From the IMG/VR virus record IMGVR_UViG_3300003894_000015, positions 1 to 35,545 of that record: a stretch of DNA of 35,545 nt. One strand, given 5' to 3'. This document shows, piece by piece, positions 6,437-15,393 of the stretch. Each line of letters begins with the position of its first letter. Within the stretch, counting starts at the first letter, position 1. A program made the translations under genes and the position numbers. This stretch comes from a virus. The notes beneath the pieces are model-generated. The model was not told the origin of the DNA and ran no database searches. It saw nothing but the letters and a program-made list of their open reading frames with translations.

Positions 6437-9400
6437 TGGCTTCCCACTTCAACTATATCAAAATTCGGCGTGGCTCTAAGAAAGATTTTGACACAAACAA
6501 TTTAACACTAAAGGATGGCGAACCAGCCATAGCTTTAGATAAGCAAGTCTTTAAAATTGGTGACGGCAACAGAAGCTGGAAAGAATTACCATCGTTTCTT
6601 AGCACGCAGCAGTTTAAATCTAAAGTTGCTACAGTCAACGTTCCCTCTTTAACAACTGGCGATACCTACACTGCTACTATTACTATTGACGGCGTTGAAT
6701 CAGACAATCACCACTACGTAGCAGCAGCCCCCGTCGCAGCTTTACCAGACAACATTACAATTTCTTACGCATACGTTAGTAATGACAATCAAGTATCTAT
6801 AAAGTTTGCTAACAGTAATATTGAAAACATTGACGGTGGCGATGTAACACTTGGCACTGGAGAGTCTGCCTTCACAGCTACGATAGCAGTCGTTGTTTAT
6901 CTTATTCAAGACAACAGCGCAACAGAATCTGTTAGTATCACTAGCGATATAGCATTTGCTAACGAGGCATATTCATTTGGTGCCGGTGAATTTGGTCAAT
7001 TGGTATTAAACAGTACTGTAGGTAAAAATATTCCTGTTAAAATTGTTGATACAAAAACTTGGCGCACACTAACTGCGGGAGATTATCATTCGCTTGGAAT
7101 TGACTCGTCAGGAAATCTTTACTCATGTGGATACAATTATTATGGTCAATTAGGACTATTGAATGATGGTCCCGGAACAAATAGAAAACAGTTTGAAAAA
7201 ATTAGCACTAAGTACAATGAATACATAACAAAATCAAATGGAGCTATACAGTCTATTAGTGATAAATACCTCATGAGTCATTTGTTATCAGATCAAAATA
7301 TATGGTCTAAGGTTGATGGTGGATCATCACATACCCTAGCCCTAGACAATGCTGGTTATTTATATAGTTTTGGATCTAATCAACATGGAATTCTTGGTCT
7401 TGGTCATAATCGTCCTAGAAACTATCCGGTTATGGTTTCTTTAGATCCGACGAAAGAAATTATTAATTTGGAGCTTTACACCAATGCCACTATTAAATAT
7501 TCAGATGCTGATTCGCAGTATTCTCTTAACGGATATGAAACAAGCAACTTTAATGGAACAAAAGCACTAGCAATACCATCTGGCAAAATGTTTACAGTTG
7601 AATGTTCACACCCTATAGCTTTTGTTGATGATAATTCAAACAGTAATACTGATATCAGTTCTTATGCAGTAAATAGATCGCTAGGATCTTCTTTAGGTTT
7701 AACTGGAGATGATGCTAATAGAACATTCCATTGTGGTCCTATAAGTATTTCTGGAGCCTATGAAACCGCAACTATTCGCATACTTGCCAGTGGCAATAGA
7801 ATAGATACATACCAACTATACGAAACAGATCCCAACTCACAATGGACAGATATTTCTGCTGGCAGTTTTCACTCTTTAGGAATTAGAGATGGAAAACTAT
7901 ATGCTTGGGGTAATAATACATTTGGTCAAGTGGGTCAGTCTGACTTAGATAAACATTACAACACGCCTACACTGATTTCTACTGGTAATACAACTTGGAG
8001 TAAAGTAGCTGCTGGCAATAGACACTCATTAGCCATTGATTCTAATGGTGATATATGGAGTTGGGGTGAAAATTCTCATGGACAACTTGGCATTGGATCT
8101 ACCGTAGACCAAAACTCCCCAGTGAAAATCTTTTTATCAGCAAACGATGGCAAACAAGTAGTTAACATGTCAGAAGACAGCTTCATGGGCTGGGACGAGG
8201 GAACACAAACAAAACATGTCTTTAATCTTGAAGAAGCTAGTAATCTTGCCGTATATGACGCAAATAAGGTTTACGCATTACAATCTGGCACATACAACAT
8301 ATATGGCGTACCATCTGGATATCCTATAGCCTTTCTGAATAATGGTAAAGACCATTTATTTAGCTATTCTGGAGATATACTACAACACTCTGGAATAGTT
8401 ATATCAAATACCGACAATGACGGAACTTACAATTTCTATTCAGGTAAAATAACCATTACAGTAAGTGGCGATTTTGATCAAGTGAGTCTATATGGCTATG
8501 GTGTTAGTGGATACGGCTCTGGCGACAAGGGGTATATGGGTGGACAAGGAGCGTTTAGATATATTGATACAGCTGAAAAATTTCGTGATATATCTGCTGG
8601 AAGTGATGCCTCGGTAGCATTATCAACCCACAAAAGAATGTATGTATTTGGCAGCAATGAACAAGGAAAGATAGGTCTTAATAACATTCATGAATCACTT
8701 ACTCCATTTAAGCTAGAAGGTAGATGGGATGCTATGTCAATGGGTGCAAATCACCTTCTAGCAGTAAATGAATTCAAAGAATTATGGGCCACTGGCAAGA
8801 ATGATAAAGGCCAATTAGGCTTGGGAGATTCTATTGAACGTAGATCTTTATCGCGTTTAAATTCCAATATTAACTGGTATAAGCCATATGCTGGAGGTTC
8901 TCATTCAATAGTCACTGTGTACTCATTCTACCCTAAAGCTCCAACCAATTTTACAGTTAGAAATGCTTCAAACTCAGTGCTAGCAGGAAATCAACAGATA
9001 TATCTATCTTGGGATTGTGACTCCAGCATCATTGATGGAGTAAAAGCTTATCCGGTGGAAGTATCAGATGATGATGGGATAACTTGGACAGCTTACAACT
9101 ATAAAAAGAGTTTGAACCCAGAAAAGTTCAAGTCTGTAACAATAACTGACGGCTCACCAAGAAAGTTTAGGGTGAAATCCTTAAACGATGTCGGAAGTAG
9201 TGATTGGGTAGAATCGGTAAATATAACAGCAACAGCACATTATGACAATGACTATTGCGATACAGCATTGCTCTTACACCTAGATAATAACACTGCTCTT
9301 AATAGAACGTACACTCTTGACAGTTCTAAGAATGCGTTTAGTACTACTGGTAACGTAGCGTTTACTCCATATCCCGGAAATTTTGGAACCGCAATTAAGC

Positions 9401-9900
9401 CACAAGGCTTAATCACATACAATACATCTAATGGTTACGCTGATCTTGATGGTAACTTTGCGCTAGAATTCTATGTCAAAAATATAGATAGAGGACATGG
9501 TGTTTTTAGATTTATGGAAACATCTGATAATAGTACACAGTCACTAGAGTTAAAATACATGTTTGATTATGCCCCAAATAATACAGACATACAACTAACA
9601 CTAGAATTAGATTTGTATGGACCTAACGGCCTTAGTATTTCTGATACAGTGACACACCTTCAAGATTGGAACTACATTAAAGTTGAGAGAAGTGGATCGG
9701 TTAATACTCTATATCTTAATAGATCTGAAATTGGAAATGTTGTAGAACCTTCAGTTGTCACGCACGATATTAATTACATAGAATTTGGTTCTACCAGTAA
9801 TTCATTACTGCTTGATGAAATAAGATTAAGCAAAATTACAAGAGATTCAGAAATAACCAGAGAATTTGGCGACGGCGATCCAAGTATCACCTGTCCTTAA
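6436..9900 (+). CDS. Large tail fibre/adhesin with RCC1 propeller, FN3-like and LamG-like domains
   Basis: A 1154-residue protein from ATG 6436 (TGATG overlap; GAGG at 6425-6428). The N-terminus carries the fibre module YIKIRRGSKKDF...DGEP...KIGDG (about 8-46), of the kind grouped with the Mtd N-terminal domain. Seven RCC1-type blades follow, with signatures such as LYSCGYNYYGQLGL, LYSFGSNQHGILGLG, LYAWGNNTFGQVGQ, IWSWGENSHGQLGIG and LWATGKNDKGQLGLG, near residues 176-833. Two inserts of about 100-130 residues interrupt blades 3-4 and 5-6. An FN3-like domain (about 835-935) and a LamG-like lectin domain (about 939-1150) end the protein. It probably forms part of the host-recognition apparatus. 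Confidence 0.85.
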   Translation: MASHFNYIKIRRGSKKDFDTNNLTLKDGEPAIALDKQVFKIGDGNRSWKELPSFLSTQQFKSKVATVNVPSLTTGDTYTATITIDGVESDNHHYVAAAPVAALPDNITISYAYVSNDNQVSIKFANSNIENIDGGDVTLGTGESAFTATIAVVVYLIQDNSATESVSITSDIAFANEAYSFGAGEFGQLVLNSTVGKNIPVKIVDTKTWRTLTAGDYHSLGIDSSGNLYSCGYNYYGQLGLLNDGPGTNRKQFEKISTKYNEYITKSNGAIQSISDKYLMSHLLSDQNIWSKVDGGSSHTLALDNAGYLYSFGSNQHGILGLGHNRPRNYPVMVSLDPTKEIINLELYTNATIKYSDADSQYSLNGYETSNFNGTKALAIPSGKMFTVECSHPIAFVDDNSNSNTDISSYAVNRSLGSSLGLTGDDANRTFHCGPISISGAYETATIRILASGNRIDTYQLYETDPNSQWTDISAGSFHSLGIRDGKLYAWGNNTFGQVGQSDLDKHYNTPTLISTGNTTWSKVAAGNRHSLAIDSNGDIWSWGENSHGQLGIGSTVDQNSPVKIFLSANDGKQVVNMSEDSFMGWDEGTQTKHVFNLEEASNLAVYDANKVYALQSGTYNIYGVPSGYPIAFLNNGKDHLFSYSGDILQHSGIVISNTDNDGTYNFYSGKITITVSGDFDQVSLYGYGVSGYGSGDKGYMGGQGAFRYIDTAEKFRDISAGSDASVALSTHKRMYVFGSNEQGKIGLNNIHESLTPFKLEGRWDAMSMGANHLLAVNEFKELWATGKNDKGQLGLGDSIERRSLSRLNSNINWYKPYAGGSHSIVTVYSFYPKAPTNFTVRNASNSVLAGNQQIYLSWDCDSSIIDGVKAYPVEVSDDDGITWTAYNYKKSLNPEKFKSVTITDGSPRKFRVKSLNDVGSSDWVESVNITATAHYDNDYCDTALLLHLDNNTALNRTYTLDSSKNAFSTTGNVAFTPYPGNFGTAIKPQGLITYNTSNGYADLDGNFALEFYVKNIDRGHGVFRFMETSDNSTQSLELKYMFDYAPNNTDIQLTLELDLYGPNGLSISDTVTHLQDWNYIKVERSGSVNTLYLNRSEIGNVVEPSVVTHDINYIEFGSTSNSLLLDEIRLSKITRDSEITREFGDGDPSITCP

Positions 9901-9910
9901 GGAGTGAAAT

Positions 9911-10552
9911 ATGGCTACTATACAAGTAAAAAGAGGCGCAGAAAACGATCTTAATACCATAACGCCAGCGTCTGGTGAGCCAGTATTTTCAACAGATACA
10001 AAAGTGTTAAAAATTGGTGACGGCGTAAACACATGGGCTTCTTTAGGTTCTTTCTCAACCAGTAATTATCCAGAACTCACGGAAGAGAGTTTAACTTCCT
10101 CTCCTATTTCTAACTGGTCTCCAAGTAATGATGCGAAAAACATAGACATTACAAGCCAATCCCAAACTGATACAGTTATTAGGGGAATAGATTCTAGTTA
10201 CAATATCAAAGCTTTTAATGTGTACAATAGGTCTGGAGGATCTAATACAATTACATTTGCTCATGATAATGGCACAGCAAGTGCTGGTAACAGAATACTT
10301 ACCCGTCAATCTGAAAACATTAAAATTTTTGGAAGCGAAGGAGTAGAATTTATTTACGATACTAGTGCCAAAAGTGGTGCTGGAGCATGGAGATGCAGAA
10401 AACTAGGTGTTCAATCTAATGTGGCTAAGATAGAAAATGATTATCCATCTGCGGTTGTTAGCGGCGTGTATAACATAGTAATAGTAAGCTCAGGTACATA
10501 TGCATCAATCACAAATAAAGATCCCAATACACTTTACATAGTTCCAGACTGA
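9911..10552 (+). CDS. Small fibre/adhesin protein with shared N-terminal module
   Basis: A 213-residue protein. The first about 40 residues (IQVKRGAENDL, then SGEPVFSTDTKVLKIGDG) are the same module as at the start of the neighbouring large fibres, probably for docking to a common tail component. The middle is beta-rich. Residues 118-160 (ITFAHDNGTASAGNRIL, then GSEGVEFIYDTSAKSGAGAWR) look like a small fibre head or plug domain shared with the protein at 14470. The end, TYASITNKDPNTLYIVPD, is a tail motif common in phage fibre proteins. It overlaps nothing and has a good AAGGAG site (about 9898-9903). Confidence 0.75.
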   Translation: MATIQVKRGAENDLNTITPASGEPVFSTDTKVLKIGDGVNTWASLGSFSTSNYPELTEESLTSSPISNWSPSNDAKNIDITSQSQTDTVIRGIDSSYNIKAFNVYNRSGGSNTITFAHDNGTASAGNRILTRQSENIKIFGSEGVEFIYDTSAKSGAGAWRCRKLGVQSNVAKIENDYPSAVVSGVYNIVIVSSGTYASITNKDPNTLYIVPD

Positions 10553-10566
10553 TTTGGAGAAATAAG

Positions 10567-13500
10567 ATGCCAGACTATTCAGATACAAGAATACAATTTC
10601 GCAGAGGCTCATACACACAGTGGGCTAATAGCAATCCTGTTCTCGCAAGTGGAGAACCCGGATTTGACACAACAAACAACATACTTAAAGTTGGAGATGG
10701 CTCAACTCAATGGGCCAGCCTTTCTGGGGTTGGTGGCAATGGTGGAGGCGGTGGTGGATCAACCACATTTGTTGGCCTTTTAGATACTCCTGCTAATTTC
10801 ACTGGCGCTGGAGGTAAAATAGTAGCAGTAAACTCTGCCGCAAGCGCACTTGAATACATTGCAGCTTCTAGTTTAAGTATCACAGAGTCTCAGATTTCTG
10901 ATCTTGGATCATATCTTACCTCTGTTGGAATATCAGATATTGATTCAAATGTCATTATTACAGAAACAGAAGGCATTGCATCTAATGATAATGACACAAC
11001 TATACCAACTTCTGCTGCTGTAAAAGCTTATGTTGATGCCAACGCTGGAGGCTCTGAAGTTAATGATCTAACAAGTTCAGTGACTTGGGCGAATGTTCCA
11101 GATGCTAATATTACTGAAAGTTCAGTCGTGCAGCACAGCGGAGCCATAAGAATTACGGAATCTCAGATTGTAGACTTGGGACACACAAGTGAGCTTAACG
11201 ATTTAACGGCCAATGTAACGTGGGCAAATGTCCCAGATACTAACATCACTGAAAGCTCTGTGGTTCAGCATAGCGGGGCATTACGCTTGACTGAATCGCA
11301 GATTGTGGATTTGGGCGATTATGTAGCTAGTGGTGACAATGTTAGCTTGCTTACTAATGATGCTAACTATTTAACGTCAGAAACTTTAACGTCTCTCGGA
11401 ATTAATGCAAACATTCTTAAGTATACTGACGAAAACGGAGCAGAAACAGACATAGATCTAAGTCTATATCTTGATGATACTAATTTAGCCAGATTAGTAA
11501 GCGGAACGCTAGATTCACAAACAGCTATAGCCACATTTACAAGAGATGATAGTAGTACATTTACTGTTGATTTTAGTAGTTTGCTTTCACAAGCTGAAAT
11601 TAACGACCTAACCGCCAGCGTTACATGGGCCAACGTGCCAGATACAAATATCACCGAAAGTTCGGTTGTTCAGCACAGCGGAGCGTTGCGATTAACCGAG
11701 TCGCAGATTGTGGATTTGCAGTCCTACCTGACCTCAGAGAGCAACGACCTAACCACCAGCGTTACGTGGGCAAACGTGCCTGATGTTAATATTACTGAAT
11801 CCTCTGTAGTACAGCACAGCGGAGCATTAAGGTTAACTGAATCACAGATTAGTGATTTAACACACTACACAGACGGTGATGTAGATATACACTTGAACAC
11901 AAGCACAGCTACTAACAATCAAATATTAAGTTGGACTGGTACAGATTATGACTGGGTAGATCAAACACTTGTAGGCACAAGTACAGTAGTTGCTCCATTC
12001 GCTTTTGTAAGACTTGCAACAACTTCAAATGGTTCTGGCACAGGTATGAGTTGGAGTAACTGGGATGCAGTTAATGGTACAATGGATTTTACCTTTGATA
12101 ATGCCCAACCTGATACTAATTATATTGTTGTTACTGATGGTGAGGCTAATGATGATGGTCGTTTAGTTTCAATTCAAAACAAAACAGTTAATGGGTTCGA
12201 GGCTTCGTTTTATGATACTAATGGTATAAGAACTCCATCCGCAGCAGATGCATATGCACTTATTGTTTATGGTTCAACACCAACTACAACAGTAGTAGGC
12301 AGTGGAAGTTTAACAGACTTGAGTGTTACAACAACCGCAGCAGGAAGTGCAGCTCTATCATACGACAATGCAAATGGTACGTTTACATATACACCGCCAG
12401 ATCTAAGCGGTTACTTAACATCATTCACAGAAACAAACGATCTTACAAGTGCAGTTACTTGGGCAAATGTTCCAGATGCTAATATTACTGAATCTTCTGT
12501 GGTACAGCATAGTGGTGCTTTACGCATCACAGAGTCTCAGATCACAGATTTGCAATCATATTTAACTTCAGTTTCTGGCGATACAGCACCAAGTCTGGGT
12601 GGTGAACTAAATCTTAATAACAATGATATCGTTATTGATTGTAAAAATTCAACTGGCTCTCAAATTCTTGCTGGAACTCCAGTATATGTAAGTGGATATT
12701 ATAGCGCTAATGGTAAAGCTCTAATTGCTCCAGCCAGATCTGATGACTCAACAAAAATGCCAGCAATAGGTGTACTAAATTCTACCATTGACGATGGAAA
12801 CGAAGGTACTGTTGGTGTAATGGGCGTTGTCTCCCAAATTAACACAAATTCTTTTGAGGTTGGTGAAACTTTATACGTAGGACCAACTGGAGGTTTAACA
12901 AACGTAAAACCATCTGGAGATTCAGAACTAATTCAAAACCTAGGAAGAGTATTAAGAAAAGATGCTTCTCAAGGCAAAATAATATTGCTTGGTGCTGGGA
13001 GATCTAACGATGTTCCTAACTCTGCAACGTTTACTGGTGATGTAGAAGCTAATAGCTTTGTTAAAACTGGCGGAACTTCTTCACAGTTTCTTAAAGCTGA
13101 TGGAAGTGTTGATAGCAATACTTACCTCACATCAGAGAGCAACGATCTCACTACTAGCGTTACATGGGCCAACGTACCAGACGCTAACATTACCGAAAGT
13201 TCGGTTGTTCAGCACAGCGGAGCATTGCGATTAACCGAGTCGCAGATTACAGATCTTGGATCATATATCACAGGTGGTGGTACAACTAATTATTTAGCCA
13301 AATGGAGTAATAGCAATAATTTAACAGATAGCGTTATATGGGCCGATGACTATCATGTTGGTCTTGGTCTATCAAACCCTTCTGAGAGATTACATCTTGA
13401 GGAGGGAAACCTGCTGATTAATACGGGGGCTGGTCAGTGGACTCCCCAGTACGGCATAGTTTTTGATACTTGTGGTCTTATAATTACAGATGATACGATA

Positions 13501-14124
13501 GGTGCTTCTCTTAATCCAAGTTTATACGACAGTCTTGTGATTGGAGAAGGCGTTACAAGCTACTCTCATAAAGCTATTAATTTTGCAAATGGTAGATTTT
13601 CTAGCAATGGTGATTCACAGAAAATATTACAAGTTTTAAGAGGTACTACTACAAATGCAAGTAACTACTTCCTATCTAATAATGGATCATCCGCAAGTCT
13701 ATTGATGAATAGCACGCATCTGATTATCTCGCCTAGTTTTTCAGGTACTGGCGTAAATTTGCCTAGTAGCGCAGTATTTACTTTTACAATACACATATCT
13801 TGTAGAAAACAAAATAGTACTGATTCTGCGGCTTGGATTATTAGAGGGGCTGTTAAAAACAATACAGGGCATACTGGCAGTGGGTTTATTGCGGAGTCTG
13901 ATGTTAGTTCTACCATGAACTATAATTTAATAGGATCTCCCATAGTTGAGAGCCATATTGATTCTGGCCTTTCTGGAGTTAATGCCCAAGTTGTCACATC
14001 TTACTATAATGGCTCTTCTGGTAACACAATTAATAATGCGTGGTTTGCTATTCAGGTAAATGGTTTAGCTGAAACTAATTTAAGATGGTCTGCTACAGTA
14101 GAAGGCGTAGTTACTACATACTAA
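10567..14124 (+). CDS. Repeat-containing tail fibre protein
   Basis: A 1185-residue protein. The N-terminal docking module (IQFRRGSYTQWANSNPVLAS, then GEPGF...LKVGDG) leads into a Gly-rich hinge (about 57-66). Six 39-residue repeats with the core TWANVPDANITESSVVQHSG and ending ITESQIVDL lie between residues 166 and 897, split by beta-rich inserts. A typical fibre segment follows: TNYLAKWSNSNNLTDS then VGLGLSNPSERLHL. The C-terminus, from about 1060 and ending NLRWSATVEGVVTTY, resembles receptor-binding tips with a terminal '.IRW.A.V' strand. No chaperone/autocleavage domain is seen. It probably forms a trimeric fibre. Confidence 0.85.
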   Translation: MPDYSDTRIQFRRGSYTQWANSNPVLASGEPGFDTTNNILKVGDGSTQWASLSGVGGNGGGGGGSTTFVGLLDTPANFTGAGGKIVAVNSAASALEYIAASSLSITESQISDLGSYLTSVGISDIDSNVIITETEGIASNDNDTTIPTSAAVKAYVDANAGGSEVNDLTSSVTWANVPDANITESSVVQHSGAIRITESQIVDLGHTSELNDLTANVTWANVPDTNITESSVVQHSGALRLTESQIVDLGDYVASGDNVSLLTNDANYLTSETLTSLGINANILKYTDENGAETDIDLSLYLDDTNLARLVSGTLDSQTAIATFTRDDSSTFTVDFSSLLSQAEINDLTASVTWANVPDTNITESSVVQHSGALRLTESQIVDLQSYLTSESNDLTTSVTWANVPDVNITESSVVQHSGALRLTESQISDLTHYTDGDVDIHLNTSTATNNQILSWTGTDYDWVDQTLVGTSTVVAPFAFVRLATTSNGSGTGMSWSNWDAVNGTMDFTFDNAQPDTNYIVVTDGEANDDGRLVSIQNKTVNGFEASFYDTNGIRTPSAADAYALIVYGSTPTTTVVGSGSLTDLSVTTTAAGSAALSYDNANGTFTYTPPDLSGYLTSFTETNDLTSAVTWANVPDANITESSVVQHSGALRITESQITDLQSYLTSVSGDTAPSLGGELNLNNNDIVIDCKNSTGSQILAGTPVYVSGYYSANGKALIAPARSDDSTKMPAIGVLNSTIDDGNEGTVGVMGVVSQINTNSFEVGETLYVGPTGGLTNVKPSGDSELIQNLGRVLRKDASQGKIILLGAGRSNDVPNSATFTGDVEANSFVKTGGTSSQFLKADGSVDSNTYLTSESNDLTTSVTWANVPDANITESSVVQHSGALRLTESQITDLGSYITGGGTTNYLAKWSNSNNLTDSVIWADDYHVGLGLSNPSERLHLEEGNLLINTGAGQWTPQYGIVFDTCGLIITDDTIGASLNPSLYDSLVIGEGVTSYSHKAINFANGRFSSNGDSQKILQVLRGTTTNASNYFLSNNGSSASLLMNSTHLIISPSFSGTGVNLPSSAVFTFTIHISCRKQNSTDSAAWIIRGAVKNNTGHTGSGFIAESDVSSTMNYNLIGSPIVESHIDSGLSGVNAQVVTSYYNGSSGNTINNAWFAIQVNGLAETNLRWSATVEGVVTTY
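11062..13257 (+). repeat. Six in-gene 117-bp repeats in the fibre
   Basis: Six in-frame copies of a 39-codon unit lie at 11062-11178, 11197-11313, 11602-11718, 11743-11859, 12436-12552 and 13141-13257. A partial unit (ITESQISDL) lies just before, near 10880-10905. Protein identity is very high. At DNA level most copies differ at many synonymous sites. The copies at 11602 and 13141 are an exception and share a nearly identical block of about 55 bases (starting ACCGAAAGTTCGGTTGTTCA). This suggests old duplication plus one recent conversion. Confidence 0.9.
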
Positions 14125-14137
14125 TCAGGAGAAAATA

Positions 14138-14458
14138 ATGAGCGTATTAAACAACAACTTAACATCTGAAAGTTATGCTGAAGAAGCTGCTAATTCTTTG
14201 GTGAGAATTGCAAAACACACTTTTGGGAAAATTTTAAATTCTTATTCTAATGGGGTGCAAACATTTTGGAACAATCCTAGAGCTACTCCTCAAGAAATTG
14301 CAGACGCTTTAGGCACAGATGCTTCAGAAATTTTTTCTTTACACTACAAATTAGGTCAACTTATTGCTTCTGTAGATCCCACTTTATTAGAAGAAACTTC
14401 AAATTTGATTGGTAACTTTACACAAAATGAAGATGGAACAGTAACAATTACTGAATAA
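14138..14458 (+). CDS. Small helical phage protein of the fibre region
   Basis: A 106-residue, mostly helical protein. The central segment (FWNNPRATPQEIADALGTDA, about 45-64) matches a pattern I recall from small proteins next to phage fibre genes: 'W.NP..TPQEV.DALGT.A..LF'. Its function is not known. It has no membrane segment or signal peptide. AGGAG about 8 bases upstream supports the start. Lying 13 bases after the repeat fibre and 11 bases before another fibre protein, it may be a virion component or an assembly factor for the fibres. Confidence 0.75.
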   Translation: MSVLNNNLTSESYAEEAANSLVRIAKHTFGKILNSYSNGVQTFWNNPRATPQEIADALGTDASEIFSLHYKLGQLIASVDPTLLEETSNLIGNFTQNEDGTVTITE

Positions 14459-14469
14459 GGGGAAACAAC

Positions 14470-15174
14470 ATGAGCGTTAATTTTGGGTCTAATCCTGTAA
14501 CTATCAACAACTACACTATTCCTTCTGGAAATATTATTGTTAGCAACAGTGGCGTTGCTGCTGGATCTGATTCAGTAGATAACGTCATTGTTCTATCTGC
14601 CGCAGAATACGCAGCAGCAACCCCGCAAAGCGGTGTGCTTTATATCATTGAAGATGAGAACACTGCTTCATTTAATACAATAACTGCAACAAGTGGAAAT
14701 TTTGACTTTATAATAGCAGACAGTGGCATTACTGTTAGCGGAGTTGACGTATTAATCTCTGGAGATAATATCACCAGAGGTAATCACGCAAGTCTTGGTA
14801 GTGGAACATACAACAATTGGAATCCAACAGTGACCGCCGAGGTTGTTAGAGTTACTACAACTGGAAGCCTAGATATCACCGGCTTAATTTCTACATACGC
14901 CAGAGGCCAACTAACAATGACAAACTTTGGCTCACACCAAATTACACTGAAGCAAGATAGTGCTTCTTCTGATGCTGCTAATAGATTCTATAACATGCCT
15001 CATGGAGACTTGATATTACAGTCTGGAGACACAGCAACTTTTACGTATGACGAATCTTATAGTAGGTGGTTGGTTTATGGCGCTGGTCAAGCAACCAAAA
15101 TTGTAACATTAACACAATCAGAGTACAATGCTTTGAGTTCATATGATCCTAACACGCTTTATTTTGTAACATAG
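14470..15174 (+). CDS. Fibre/adhesin-like structural protein
   Basis: A 234-residue, Ser/Thr/Ala-rich beta protein. Two copies of the motif 'LS..EY.A..P....LY' appear: VLSAAEYAAATPQSGVLYII (45-64) and, at the C-terminus, LTQSEYNALSSYDPNTLYFV. The latter is a recurrent ending of phage structural proteins. The middle (about 130-207) contains LTMTNFGSHQITLKQD and then FTYDESYSRWLVYG, which parallels the head-like part of the 9911 protein. It lacks the N-terminal docking module of the large fibres. Probably a minor fibre or adhesin tip. Confidence 0.7.
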   Translation: MSVNFGSNPVTINNYTIPSGNIIVSNSGVAAGSDSVDNVIVLSAAEYAAATPQSGVLYIIEDENTASFNTITATSGNFDFIIADSGITVSGVDVLISGDNITRGNHASLGSGTYNNWNPTVTAEVVRVTTTGSLDITGLISTYARGQLTMTNFGSHQITLKQDSASSDAANRFYNMPHGDLILQSGDTATFTYDESYSRWLVYGAGQATKIVTLTQSEYNALSSYDPNTLYFVT

Positions 15175-15186
15175 TAGGAGAATTGC

Positions 15187-15354
15187 ATGGCTCCAATATA
15201 TTTCGGAGAGACACCCGTTAGTGGTGTTTTTGTAACAGGATCAGAATCTAATCCTACCCCTACAGAAATTACTGCTACTTTTATGTCTGAAACAGAAGTT
15301 GTTATCGGAAGTTCAGGTGTTTTGCCTTCATCGATGAATCTACGTTTAGAATGA
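15187..15354 (+). CDS. Small conserved-type protein, MAPIYFGE family
   Basis: A 55-residue ORF. ATG 15187 is preceded by AGGAG at 15176-15180 with 6-base spacing; the stop is TGA at 15352-15354. It fills a gap between two structural genes that is otherwise empty. The N-terminus MAPIYFGETPVSGVFVTGSE is related to the 35-residue product at 17004 (MPIYVGEITVNIYKG). Short proteins opening '(M)xxIYVG...V..VYVG' are frequent among phage fibre genes and may be small beta plugs. The function is unknown. Confidence 0.6.
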   Translation: MAPIYFGETPVSGVFVTGSESNPTPTEITATFMSETEVVIGSSGVLPSSMNLRLE

Positions 15355-15393
15355 TGCGCCATTGTTTCTAGCACAAACATAAAGTGAGTTATT

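Noticed and set aside
10567-14124. Diversity-generating retroelement acting on the fibre genes, because of the Mtd-like N-terminal module
   Set aside because: No reverse transcriptase, no template repeat and no variable-repeat pair with adenine-biased differences were seen in the window. Repeat differences are synonymous.
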